Of a DNA stretch of 9,294 nucleotides, positions 1 through 7,207 are shown one piece after another. The position numbers and the translations under genes are program-made. The DNA is from Chlorobiota bacterium (GTDB lineage: Bacteria > Bacteroidota > Bacteroidia > Bacteroidales > JAADGE01). The stretch spans positions 1 to 9,294 of the forward strand of contig JAADEE010000285.1 in assembly GCA_013153575.1 (NCBI GenBank), read 5' to 3'. How positions within the stretch are numbered: the first letter of the stretch is position 1; each line of letters begins with the position of its first letter. The notes below the pieces were generated by a model, which saw only the letters and a list, made by a program, of their open reading frames with translations, made no database searches and was not told the origin of the DNA.

Positions 1-19
1 AATTTGTGGCAAAAGATAT

Positions 20-1006
20 TTATTCAACTATTAACTTTTTAGTTGTTGTTTTATTATTATTTTCAATAGTAATAAAATAAATACCTGAATTTAAGTTTGA
101 AATATTAATTCTTTCATTTTCTAAACAGTTGTTTTTAGTTAAAACTGTTTTTCCTGAAATATCATTAATTGAAATATTTGCATTTAGCACATTGTTAATG
201 TTTACAATACTCTTTGCAGGGTTAGGGTATATAGCAAAATTAGAACTTTCAAAGTTGCTAACACTTGTTGCAGGAGAATATTTTATGTTGTCTAAACAAT
301 AATAAGTAGGTGTATTTATACCATAATCTCCGGTGTCAGAAGATGAGAATTTAAATTTTAAACCATCAACATTTCCTAATGAAGATAAATCAACAGTAGT
401 CCAATCATCAATAATATATGCATTTCCATTTGTGAAATCTGCAAGATAGAAATCAACACTTCCGGTAACAGTATTATCATTTCTTATTCCTGTAATTGTA
501 AGAATAAAATAGTCATCGGTAGTATATTCGTAACCATAAGGGTCAGTTCCATCCATATACAAATACGCATAAGTTGAGTTAGTTATTTCTACACTATTAA
601 CATTAATAGTTTGGTCAAACATTATAGAATCACTCCCTCCTGTAGCATAAGATGAAACATAATTAAAAATATAATTAGAAGAACCATCAGCACCTCCACC
701 AACAGAATGGTCTGCATATGAAGAATAATTTGTATAACCGGTAGTAGTTTTATCCATTTGATTTGAATATGCAAAAGAGTTCCAATATTGGTAATCTCCA
801 TCATCAGTATACGTTATGTAAAAATTAGCAATGTCATCTTCATAAGTAAAAGTTTCGGCACTTCCACTTCCTGAATAATCAGTTGAACCATTATAATATC
901 CTTCTTCAGGAACGGTTAAACTTTCAAAGTCAATAACTGTTTGTGCATTAAAAGCATGTGAAAACAATGCGATTAATACGGCTGTTAAAAATAAATTTCT
1001 TTTCAT
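20..1006 (-). CDS. Secreted DUF4465 protein with T9SS sorting domain, B12-riboswitch controlled (possible BtuH-like corrinoid-binding protein)
   Basis: The protein has 328 residues. Residues 1-22 form a type I signal peptide (MKR, then a hydrophobic core, ending near FNAQ); there is no lipobox cysteine. Residues about 24-243 match the DUF4465 pattern as I know it: VIDFESL at the start, YYNGS near 37, YWNSFAYSN near 74-82, DDYFILTITG near 164-173, FYLADF near 186-191, and a C-terminal LKFKFSSSD...YCLDNI. Residues about 257-328 are a type A T9SS sorting domain (FAIYPNPA, ISGKTVL, LNSGIYFITI, KKLIVE), so the protein should cross the outer membrane and be released or anchored at the surface. I chose ATG 1006 over an upstream TTG at 1048, because the TTG would put 14 residues before the signal peptide. 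A cobalamin riboswitch lies upstream on the same strand. DUF4465 proteins in gut Bacteroides B12 loci (BtuH) are, from memory, B12-binding lipoproteins; a similar role here is inference. The family call is firm, the ligand is not. Confidence 0.88.
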   Translation of the reverse strand: MKRNLFLTAVLIALFSHAFNAQTVIDFESLTVPEEGYYNGSTDYSGSGSAETFTYEDDIANFYITYTDDGDYQYWNSFAYSNQMDKTTTGYTNYSSYADHSVGGGADGSSNYIFNYVSSYATGGSDSIMFDQTINVNSVEITNSTYAYLYMDGTDPYGYEYTTDDYFILTITGIRNDNTVTGSVDFYLADFTNGNAYIIDDWTTVDLSSLGNVDGLKFKFSSSDTGDYGINTPTYYCLDNIKYSPATSVSNFESSNFAIYPNPAKSIVNINNVLNANISINDISGKTVLTKNNCLENERINISNLNSGIYFITIENNNKTTTKKLIVE

Positions 1007-1053
1007 TTTAAATGAATTTAAAAAATTAATAAATAAAAAAAATAACAACAGTA

Positions 1054-1107
1054 TTAATCCGAGGTTTGGGAATAGTTTTTAAGATGAGCATGAAGAAATA
1101 TGTCCAT
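1054..1107 (-). CDS. Possible 17-residue leader ORF in the riboswitch leader
   Basis: An ATG-started frame runs 17 codons to a TAA (MDIFLHAHLKNYSQTSD) between the riboswitch and the DUF4465 gene. Its start codon overlaps the closing base pairs of the hairpin at 1106-1139, and the A-run that could serve as its upstream initiation region lies in that hairpin's loop and 3' arm. A folded hairpin would therefore hide it. It ends 47 bases before the DUF4465 start. An ORF this short can easily arise by chance, and I recognise no family. Confidence 0.2.
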   Translation of the reverse strand: MDIFLHAHLKNYSQTSD

Positions 1108-1139
1108 CCGTAAAGCTTTTTTTCCCGAAAGCTTCGGAT
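1106..1139 (-). promoter_or_regulatory. Riboswitch expression-platform hairpin (candidate P13)
   Basis: On the minus strand the arms ATCCGAAGCTTT and AAAGCTTTACGGAT pair over 12 bp with a two-base bulge, around an 8-base loop, CGGGAAAA. The CGGG of the loop (1127-1124) is complementary to CCCG in loop L5 of the upstream riboswitch (1253-1250), as expected for the L5-L13 kissing interaction of cobalamin riboswitches. No U-run follows, so it does not look like an intrinsic terminator; control of translation or RNA stability is more likely. Confidence 0.6.
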
Positions 1140-1148
1140 AATTACCGT

Positions 1149-1322
1149 GAAACAGGCAGGTCTTCTGACTTACTCCTTATTTTGAACGCCTTCCCACACA
1201 GTTTGTGCAGTGGCAAAAAGAATGTTCAAAACTTTGAAGAATACAGCAGCGGGTACTGTTGCCGATTCTAACGGCATTCCCTTTTAAGTAAAAATAACAA
1301 GATAAATTTACTTACCTGTTTC
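1149..1322 (-). promoter_or_regulatory. Cobalamin (adenosylcobalamin/B12) riboswitch
   Basis: The minus strand carries the B12 box AGTCAGAAGACCTGCC (1170-1155), an exact match to the family signature. It also has the conserved core: GGGAA near 1281, a GCCG/CGGC stem, then CAGTACCCGCTGCTGT, in which ACAG and CTGT form P5 around an L5 loop containing CCCG. The outer P1 stem pairs GAAACAGG (1322-1315) with CCTGTTTC (1156-1149). In this family ligand binding normally represses B12 uptake or B12-independent genes. The only gene downstream in the window is the DUF4465 protein, so that gene is expected to be induced when B12 is scarce. Confidence 0.95.
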
Positions 1323-1328
1323 GTTATG

Positions 1329-1359
1329 CAAACTTAATTATAAAAATTAAAAAATACAA
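1329..1359 (-). promoter_or_regulatory. Bacteroidota-type promoter for the riboswitch transcript
   Basis: On the minus strand, TAAGTTTG (1336-1329) fits the -7 box TAnnTTTG, and TTG (1359-1357) lies 20 bases upstream as the -33 element. Transcription should begin near 1322, which is where the P1 stem of the riboswitch starts. That coincidence supports both calls. Confidence 0.7.
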
Positions 1360-1396
1360 TTCTATAAGAATGTTTGAACTAAAAATTAATTAATAC

Positions 1397-1426
1397 TTTA
1401 CAAAATGATATTTTTTTGTATCTTTC
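1397..1426 (+). promoter_or_regulatory. Promoter of the sensor-transporter-regulator cluster
   Basis: TATCTTTC at 1419-1426 is a one-mismatch form of the TAnnTTTG -7 box, preceded by a T-run and by a weak -33 candidate (TTTAC near 1397). Transcription would start near 1430-1435, after the TTG codon at 1416 and before the ATG at 1455. No second promoter is visible in the two short gaps downstream, so it probably serves three genes. Confidence 0.5.
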
Positions 1427-1454
1427 GAGTTTTAAAAGTTTTTTTAGATATTTA

Positions 1455-3128
1455 ATGAAGATAAAAACTAAAATACCACTATTTACAGGGCTTACAATTT
1501 TTGTAACAATGTTTGCAATTACTTTGTTTTCAATTATTGAATACAGAAATAAAACATTGGAAAGTATTGATGCATACGAAGTTGAGCAAACGGAAATAAT
1601 TAAAAAACAACTTCAAGATTATGTAAACATTGCTTATAAGATTTTAGATAGAGCATATTCTGAAATAAAAGATAAATATCATTTAAATTCTGTAAATATT
1701 AAAGATTACCCTTTTGAACTTCAACAAGCAATAAAAGATATTGAACAAATTTCATATGGTGATGCAGGTTATATTTGGATTAATGAACTTAATCCGCCTT
1801 ATACAGTAATTATGCACCCTATTAAACCTGCAATGAATGGAACTGTTCAACTTTTTTATATAAAAGATACGCAACAAAATGTTTATGAAGCATTTGCTGA
1901 TGTTATTCATAAAAATGGAGGAGCCGGATTTTTAGAGTATGATTATTATAAGCCGGGCACCGATGTTAAAATACCAAAGTTAAGTTACATACGTGAATAT
2001 GAGCCTTTTGGTTGGGTTTTAGGAACAGGTGTTTATGTCGATTATATTGATAAAATGGTTGCCGATAAAACAGCAATGCTTAATGCCGAAACAAATAGAA
2101 TGATTATTATTATTTCTGTTTTAGGAATAATTCTAATAGCGTTGGCAACAGTAACTTTATACTATTTTGGTAAAACAATTACAGATGCAATTTACACCGT
2201 TGGAGATAAACTTTATTATATGTCGCAAGGTTTAATTGTAGAGCCGGACAAATCAAAAAGAACCGATGAAATTGGTGATATGAATAAATCATTAAATGAT
2301 TTAATTTACGGAGTAAATTCTTATGTTGATTTTGCATCAAATATTGAAAAAGGAAATCTTCATGCAGATTTTCAACCTTTAAGCGATAATGATAAATTAG
2401 GAATTTCATTACTTGATATGCGTAAAAGTCTTCAACAAGCAAAAGAAGAAGATGAAAAACGAATTAAAGAAAATGAAAGAAGGCATAGAGCAAATGAAGC
2501 ATTTGCAATGTTTAATGAATTATTACGAAAAGGGAGTAATGATATTAATGAGTTATCATACTTAATAATTAGTAAACTTGTAGATTATATTGATGGAAAC
2601 CAAGGAGGTATTTTTATTTTAAATGAAAACGATAAAGAAAATCCATATTTAGAACTTGTTGCATCTGTGGCTTATAACAGACGTAAATTTAATGAAAAAA
2701 AGATAAACATAGGCGATGGTTTAGTTGGAGCATGTGCATTTGAAAAAGAAAAAATATACATTACAAATATTCCTGATAATTACGCAGAAATTAGGTCAGG
2801 TTTAGGAACTGCAAGTCCAAAATCAATTTTAATTGTACCACTTTTAATGGAAAATAATTTAATTGGAGTTATTGAACTTGCATCTTTAAAAGAAATTGAC
2901 AGCTTTGATATTGAGTTTGTTGAAAAAGTATCAGAAAGTATTGCAGCATCATTATATGCAACAAGGATAAATGCAAGAACCATTGAACTTCAAAGAGAAT
3001 ACAACGAACTGTTAAAAGAAAAGGAAAAATATAATGATACCTTAATTGCAAAAGAAAAGGAAATAAAGAGTTTAAATAGAAAAATAGCATCATTTAAAGA
3101 AAATAAATCAATTTTATCAATGAATTAA
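1455..3128 (+). CDS. Membrane sensor: single Cache, TM, HAMP-like, GAF, coiled coil, no output domain
   Basis: The protein has 557 residues from ATG 1455; an in-frame TTG at 1416 overlaps the probable promoter and was rejected. Order: TM1 about 7-28; an extracytoplasmic sCache_2-type domain about 35-200 with the family's marks (GDAGYIWIN, YTVIMHPIKP, GGAGFLEYDYYKPG, PKLSYIREYEPFGWVLGTGVYVDYI); TM2 about 215-238; a HAMP-like linker about 239-330 (DEIGDMNKSL, then DKLGISLLDMRKSLQQ); a GAF domain about 365-500 (IGDGLVGACAFEKE, KSILIVPLLMENNLIGVIELAS); and a charged coiled coil about 505-550. Cache domains of this type usually bind small organic acids or similar ligands outside the membrane. There is no histidine kinase, GGDEF, phosphatase or chemotaxis signalling domain, so any signal must pass to a partner through the GAF or coiled coil. 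The next gene begins 27 bases on, suggesting the encoded transporter-like protein and response regulator as candidate partners. Domain calls are firm; ligand and partner are unknown. Confidence 0.85.
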   Translation: MKIKTKIPLFTGLTIFVTMFAITLFSIIEYRNKTLESIDAYEVEQTEIIKKQLQDYVNIAYKILDRAYSEIKDKYHLNSVNIKDYPFELQQAIKDIEQISYGDAGYIWINELNPPYTVIMHPIKPAMNGTVQLFYIKDTQQNVYEAFADVIHKNGGAGFLEYDYYKPGTDVKIPKLSYIREYEPFGWVLGTGVYVDYIDKMVADKTAMLNAETNRMIIIISVLGIILIALATVTLYYFGKTITDAIYTVGDKLYYMSQGLIVEPDKSKRTDEIGDMNKSLNDLIYGVNSYVDFASNIEKGNLHADFQPLSDNDKLGISLLDMRKSLQQAKEEDEKRIKENERRHRANEAFAMFNELLRKGSNDINELSYLIISKLVDYIDGNQGGIFILNENDKENPYLELVASVAYNRRKFNEKKINIGDGLVGACAFEKEKIYITNIPDNYAEIRSGLGTASPKSILIVPLLMENNLIGVIELASLKEIDSFDIEFVEKVSESIAASLYATRINARTIELQREYNELLKEKEKYNDTLIAKEKEIKSLNRKIASFKENKSILSMN

Positions 3129-3155
3129 TGCTTTTTTCATATTAAATAAAAAGAT

Positions 3156-6100
3156 ATGGCATCTATAAATAAAATATTGATTAAAACCTTAGGGTTAAAA
3201 TCAAATGAGGTGAACAAATTTGTTCTCTTGTTTTTACATTCGTTTTTCATAGGATTGTTCATTGCTTTTTATTTTGTTCAAGCAAACTCAGTTTTTATTA
3301 AAGAATACGGAAGCGAACAATTGCCATATGCATACCTTCTTGCCGGTTTATTAGGTTACATAATTTCATCTTTATACTCATATTTTCAACAAAAAGTTAA
3401 AAGCAAATACTTATTTTATTCAGCATTAGCTTTTATGCTTATTATTAGTTTATTTGGCAGAATTGCTTATGGCTTTTTAGAACCTAAATATTTAAGTTTC
3501 TTTGTTTTTGTTTGGGCTTGGCCTTTTATTTCTTTAGCAGGAACAGAAGCAGGCGGATTAGCAATAAGACTGTTAAATTTAGTGCAAATAAAACGTCTTT
3601 TTGGGTTTATTAACATGGGTGGTGTAATTGCATCAATACTTGGTTACTTACTTGTACCTGTTATCAGTAAGAATATAGGAGTTTCATACGATATGCTTTT
3701 AATAGCAGCAGGAAGCCTTGTTGCAGCATTAATTGTTTTATATTTAATTTATAAGAAATTTCCTGAGGAGCAAGAACAAACAAAAGTTTCAAAAGATAAT
3801 TCTGATACATCATTTAAAAGTTTAATAAAAGATAAATATTTCAGATTAATATTTTTATCTGCAACTTTATCAATGACAGTTATTTATGTAACTGATTTTG
3901 GTTTCCTTTCGGCAATTAAAGTTCAGCAAGATATTCTTTTTGCAAAAGAAGGTTCTGTTGCAGCATTTATTGCTCTTGTTTTTGCAGGTTTAAAAGTTGG
4001 GGAGCTTCTTATATCATATTTTTCAAGTAGAATTTTAGTTCGTTACGGAGTAAAACTTGGTTTAATAATACTTCCATTATCAATAACAATTATTGTTTTA
4101 ATTTCATTATTTGCAGGATTTACAATAGGTGCAGCAACACTTACTTTTCTTGTTTTAATGACATTAAATAAGTCAATGGAAAGAATAATGAGAAGAGGGC
4201 TTGACGATCCTGCTTTTAATATTCTATATCAACCACTTCCAACAAATATTCAGTTGGCCGTACAATCAAAAGTTGGAGTTGTAATGCAGTTTGCAATTGC
4301 AATTGCCGGAGCTTTACTTTTAGGATTAAGTTTAATTTTAAATTTAGGAGGAGGTTTTAGTCTTGAATATTTCCCTGTTTTTTTCTTGCCAATTTTATTA
4401 GTTTGGGTTTTTGTTGCACGTAAATTATATCTTGCATATAAAAATAAATTAAGAGAAATTCTTAAAGAATTAAGTTCACAAAAAAGACGTGATACTTCAA
4501 AATATAGATATGGAACAGAAGTTTTATCTAAAAAATTTAAGAAATTTAATGACAATGTTGTTAGGCTTAGTGTTACAATTTTGTCAGAAACAAATCCAAG
4601 TATTTTCGAGCCTTATGTATCTTCATTAATTAAAAAAGGTGATGATGAAATTAATATTGCGGTTTTAAGAAGTATAAACCCAACTTGGCGTGATAGAATT
4701 GCTAAGCAAATAAGCAAGCAATTTGATAATGTTGAAAACAAAGAGGTTAAAAAATCTGCCGAAAGAGCAATTTCTTTATTAAGTTTTGATGAAATTAAAG
4801 ATGTTAATGAAAGTGCTTTACAAAAACTTTCAAAATCTGAAAAAACAAAAGACAGGATAAAACTTATAAAATATCTTGTAAAAAATCCTGACACAAAAAA
4901 TAAAGAAAACTATGTAATTGATTTATTACAATTTGAAGATAAAATTGTAAAAAATTCAGCAATTAGGTTAGCTGTTTCTATAAAATCTGAAAAAGTAATT
5001 AAAGAATTAATAAACCTTCTTAAATCAAAAGAATATTATCATTTAAGTACAGCAGCATTGCTTGATATAGGTGAGAAGGCAATACCTTATTTAGAAAACC
5101 TATATAATGAAACCGAAGAAGAAGTTATTCTATTAAAAATAATTGAGATTTATGCAAAGATGGGTACATCAACAGCAAAATCATTGATTGTTAAACAAAT
5201 AAACTACCCTTCGCGTAAAATTCAGTTAGCAGCAATTTGGGCATTATTTTATTGTAGATATCAAGCTCCTGAGGAAGAAGAAGAAATTATAAAAGATAAA
5301 ATACTGAAAGTAATTGATAATTTATTGCTTATTCTAGTGTCATTAAATGATATTAAGGAAGAAAAAAACACACTAAAACTTTTCTTAGCATTAGACCAAG
5401 AAAGAGAAACAAACTATGAGTTGCTGTTTAACTTGTTAAGTTTTCTTCATGAACCAAGAATTATAAATTTAATTAAGAAAAATTTCATAGGGAAAAATAC
5501 AATTTATGCACTTGAGCTTATTGATAATTTTATTCAACCTGAGTTAAAGCCATACATTGTTCCAATTTTTGATGACATTTCAACACTTCAAAAAATTAAA
5601 AAACTTTCGAAGTTTTTTCCACGGAAACCAATGTCGTTTAACGAACGTTTACGTTATTTAATTAAATTAGATTTTGATAAAATTAGCACATGGGGAGTTG
5701 CAAAAACTCTTGAAATGTTAGAAAGAATACATCTTAAAAAAGTTAAGAAAACAGGAAATTTAGGCTCTCAAACATTTGAAGATTTAGTACCTTGGACAAG
5801 TGAAGGAACTGAAAAAATATTAAACCAAATTAAAAAAAGTGAACTGCCGGATGAGGTATTTTTAAGTTTATTTAGACGCGATGAACTTGTTTACACAACA
5901 GCAGCAAAAATAATTTTTGATGAAAATCCGCAAAAATGTTCAGAGTATTTAAGTAAGATGTCTGCCGAAAAACAGCAGTTAATTAAAACCTTAGAAGAGG
6001 GTGGAGTGTTGTTACAAGATAAAGTAAAACTTCTGCGTAGGTATCATTTATTTTTTAGTATTCCTGACTATTTGCTTGTTGAACTTGCAGAAATAGTTAA

Positions 6101-6386
6101 TGTTAACAACCTCAATAAAGGTGATAAAGTTTATTTTAGCAGAGATGGTTCTGAAGATATTTTTATTCTTATAAGAGGAGAACTTGTTAGTTGTGAAGGA
6201 CAAGAATGTGAGGAAAAATTTTCTAAAAAAACAATTTTAACACCGGGCTTAAATATCGATAAAAATATTGAATATTTAACAGCATCTAAAAAATCGGTTG
6301 TTTTGGCAGCAAACAGATATAAATATTTTAACTTTTTGGTTGATAACACAAAAATATTACAACATATATTTGAAATAATACAGTAA
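3156..6386 (+). CDS. Nucleotide-translocase/MFS-like 12-TM protein fused to HEAT-like repeats and a degenerate cNMP-binding domain
   Basis: The protein has 1076 residues and no cleaved signal peptide. Residues about 22-425 hold roughly twelve membrane segments in two sets of six (about 22-44, 58-77, 84-106, 113-133, 152-172, 177-200; then 229-250, 266-287, 302-320, 323-337, 372-393, 401-424), with a cytoplasmic loop near 201-228. The layout resembles NTT (ATP/ADP translocase-like) and MFS transporters. Residues about 430-960 are a long cytoplasmic alpha-helical solenoid with HEAT-like repeats (for example around 595-625, 630-660, 665-700). Residues about 963-1070 resemble a cyclic-nucleotide-binding barrel: YHLFFSIPDYLLVELAEIV, LNKGDKVYF, EDIFILIRGEL. 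The phosphate-binding cassette (GE...RxA) is not recognisable, so nucleotide binding may be lost. From memory, NTT-HEAT-cNMP fusions occur in several free-living bacterial groups without established function. Transported substrate, if any, is unknown; a signalling role is inferred from the sensor and response regulator on either side. Confidence 0.75.
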   Translation: MASINKILIKTLGLKSNEVNKFVLLFLHSFFIGLFIAFYFVQANSVFIKEYGSEQLPYAYLLAGLLGYIISSLYSYFQQKVKSKYLFYSALAFMLIISLFGRIAYGFLEPKYLSFFVFVWAWPFISLAGTEAGGLAIRLLNLVQIKRLFGFINMGGVIASILGYLLVPVISKNIGVSYDMLLIAAGSLVAALIVLYLIYKKFPEEQEQTKVSKDNSDTSFKSLIKDKYFRLIFLSATLSMTVIYVTDFGFLSAIKVQQDILFAKEGSVAAFIALVFAGLKVGELLISYFSSRILVRYGVKLGLIILPLSITIIVLISLFAGFTIGAATLTFLVLMTLNKSMERIMRRGLDDPAFNILYQPLPTNIQLAVQSKVGVVMQFAIAIAGALLLGLSLILNLGGGFSLEYFPVFFLPILLVWVFVARKLYLAYKNKLREILKELSSQKRRDTSKYRYGTEVLSKKFKKFNDNVVRLSVTILSETNPSIFEPYVSSLIKKGDDEINIAVLRSINPTWRDRIAKQISKQFDNVENKEVKKSAERAISLLSFDEIKDVNESALQKLSKSEKTKDRIKLIKYLVKNPDTKNKENYVIDLLQFEDKIVKNSAIRLAVSIKSEKVIKELINLLKSKEYYHLSTAALLDIGEKAIPYLENLYNETEEEVILLKIIEIYAKMGTSTAKSLIVKQINYPSRKIQLAAIWALFYCRYQAPEEEEEIIKDKILKVIDNLLLILVSLNDIKEEKNTLKLFLALDQERETNYELLFNLLSFLHEPRIINLIKKNFIGKNTIYALELIDNFIQPELKPYIVPIFDDISTLQKIKKLSKFFPRKPMSFNERLRYLIKLDFDKISTWGVAKTLEMLERIHLKKVKKTGNLGSQTFEDLVPWTSEGTEKILNQIKKSELPDEVFLSLFRRDELVYTTAAKIIFDENPQKCSEYLSKMSAEKQQLIKTLEEGGVLLQDKVKLLRRYHLFFSIPDYLLVELAEIVNVNNLNKGDKVYFSRDGSEDIFILIRGELVSCEGQECEEKFSKKTILTPGLNIDKNIEYLTASKKSVVLAANRYKYFNFLVDNTKILQHIFEIIQ

Positions 6387-6428
6387 GATTGTTTCAAAAT
6401 AAAAAATAAAGAACTAAAACAAAATGCT

Positions 6429-7139
6429 ATGAACTGTATAATAATTGATGATGATAAAGTTTCAAGATTAGTTATCGAGAAATATATAAAAAAAACTGAT
6501 TTCATTAATTTAGTTGAAAGTTTTGACAATGCTGTTGATGCTGCAAATTATTTTAGTAAAAAAGTTTCAATAGACTTAATTTTCTTAGATATTGAAATGC
6601 CCGGAATGACAGGTGTTGAGTTTTTAGAAATCCTTGAAAACTTACCACAAATAATTGTTGTTTCTGCAAAAGAAAAATATGCAATGCAGGCAATAGAATA
6701 TGATGTTACTGATTATTTGTTAAAACCTATTGTTTTTCCACGCTTTTTAAAATCAGTAAATAAAGTTAAAAAAAGATTAGAGGAAGAAGAAGCTACAAAG
6801 GAACATCCAAATGGAATTTTTGTAAAAAGCAGTTCAGCATCTTTTATAAGAATATTTTTTGATGATATTTTGTATGTTGAAGCTATGGAAAATTATGTTG
6901 TAATAGTTACTGAAAAAAACAAACATACAATTCACTTTACAATGAAAGCAATTTTAAGTAAATTGCCAAGTGATAAATTTATCCGAATACACAGGTCATA
7001 TATTGTAAATAAAGATAAAGTTGAACAAATTAAGGATAACATGATAATTATTACATTAAAAGGTGAGAAAAAATCTTTTCCAATATCAAAATCGTACAAA
7101 GAAGACTTTATGAGTAAAATAAATATTGTAAATAAATAG
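6429..7139 (+). CDS. LytTR-family response regulator
   Basis: The protein has 236 residues in two domains. The receiver domain (about 1-118) has the acidic pocket D7-D9, the phosphoacceptor D54 in FLDIEMPGM, S79 at the switch position and K99 in DYLLKP, so it should accept a phosphoryl group. The LytTR DNA-binding domain (about 128-230) shows IFVKSSSASFIRIFFDDILYVEA, HTIHFTMKAILSKLP, FIRIHRSYIVN and FPISKSY, all typical. Length is normal for the AgrA/LytR type. It follows the transporter fusion by 42 bases with no promoter or terminator between, so co-transcription is likely. LytTR partners in Bacteroidota are usually LytS-like or 7TM/His_kinase proteins; none is encoded here. Its targets cannot be told from the window. 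Confidence 0.92.
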   Translation: MNCIIIDDDKVSRLVIEKYIKKTDFINLVESFDNAVDAANYFSKKVSIDLIFLDIEMPGMTGVEFLEILENLPQIIVVSAKEKYAMQAIEYDVTDYLLKPIVFPRFLKSVNKVKKRLEEEEATKEHPNGIFVKSSSASFIRIFFDDILYVEAMENYVVIVTEKNKHTIHFTMKAILSKLPSDKFIRIHRSYIVNKDKVEQIKDNMIIITLKGEKKSFPISKSYKEDFMSKINIVNK

Positions 7140-7207
7140 TTATAAGTGTAATTTAAATTAGTATTAATAAAAAGAAACTTTTTAAAGTTTCAATAAAATA
7201 ATAAAAA

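Noticed and set aside
1007..1048. TTG-started 14-residue extension of the DUF4465 protein
   Set aside because: It would place a second hydrophobic stretch before an already complete signal peptide that starts at MKRN; the T-rich codons look like untranslated leader.
1068..1281. Complementarity between GGGAAT in the riboswitch core and ATTCCC in the distal leader as an alternative fold
   Set aside because: Six bases can match by chance over this distance, and the core segment is conserved for ligand binding. No covariation data are available.
1416..1454. TTG-started 13-residue N-terminal extension of the sensor gene
   Set aside because: The TTG overlaps the likely -7 box and precedes the expected transcription start. 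The ATG at 1455 gives a normal K-rich start directly before TM1.
7174..7191. Palindrome GAAACTTT-TT-AAAGTTTC between the response regulator and pepD
   Set aside because: The stem is AT-rich with a tiny loop and is followed by an A-rich rather than T-rich stretch. It is too weak to call a terminator, though an operator cannot be excluded.
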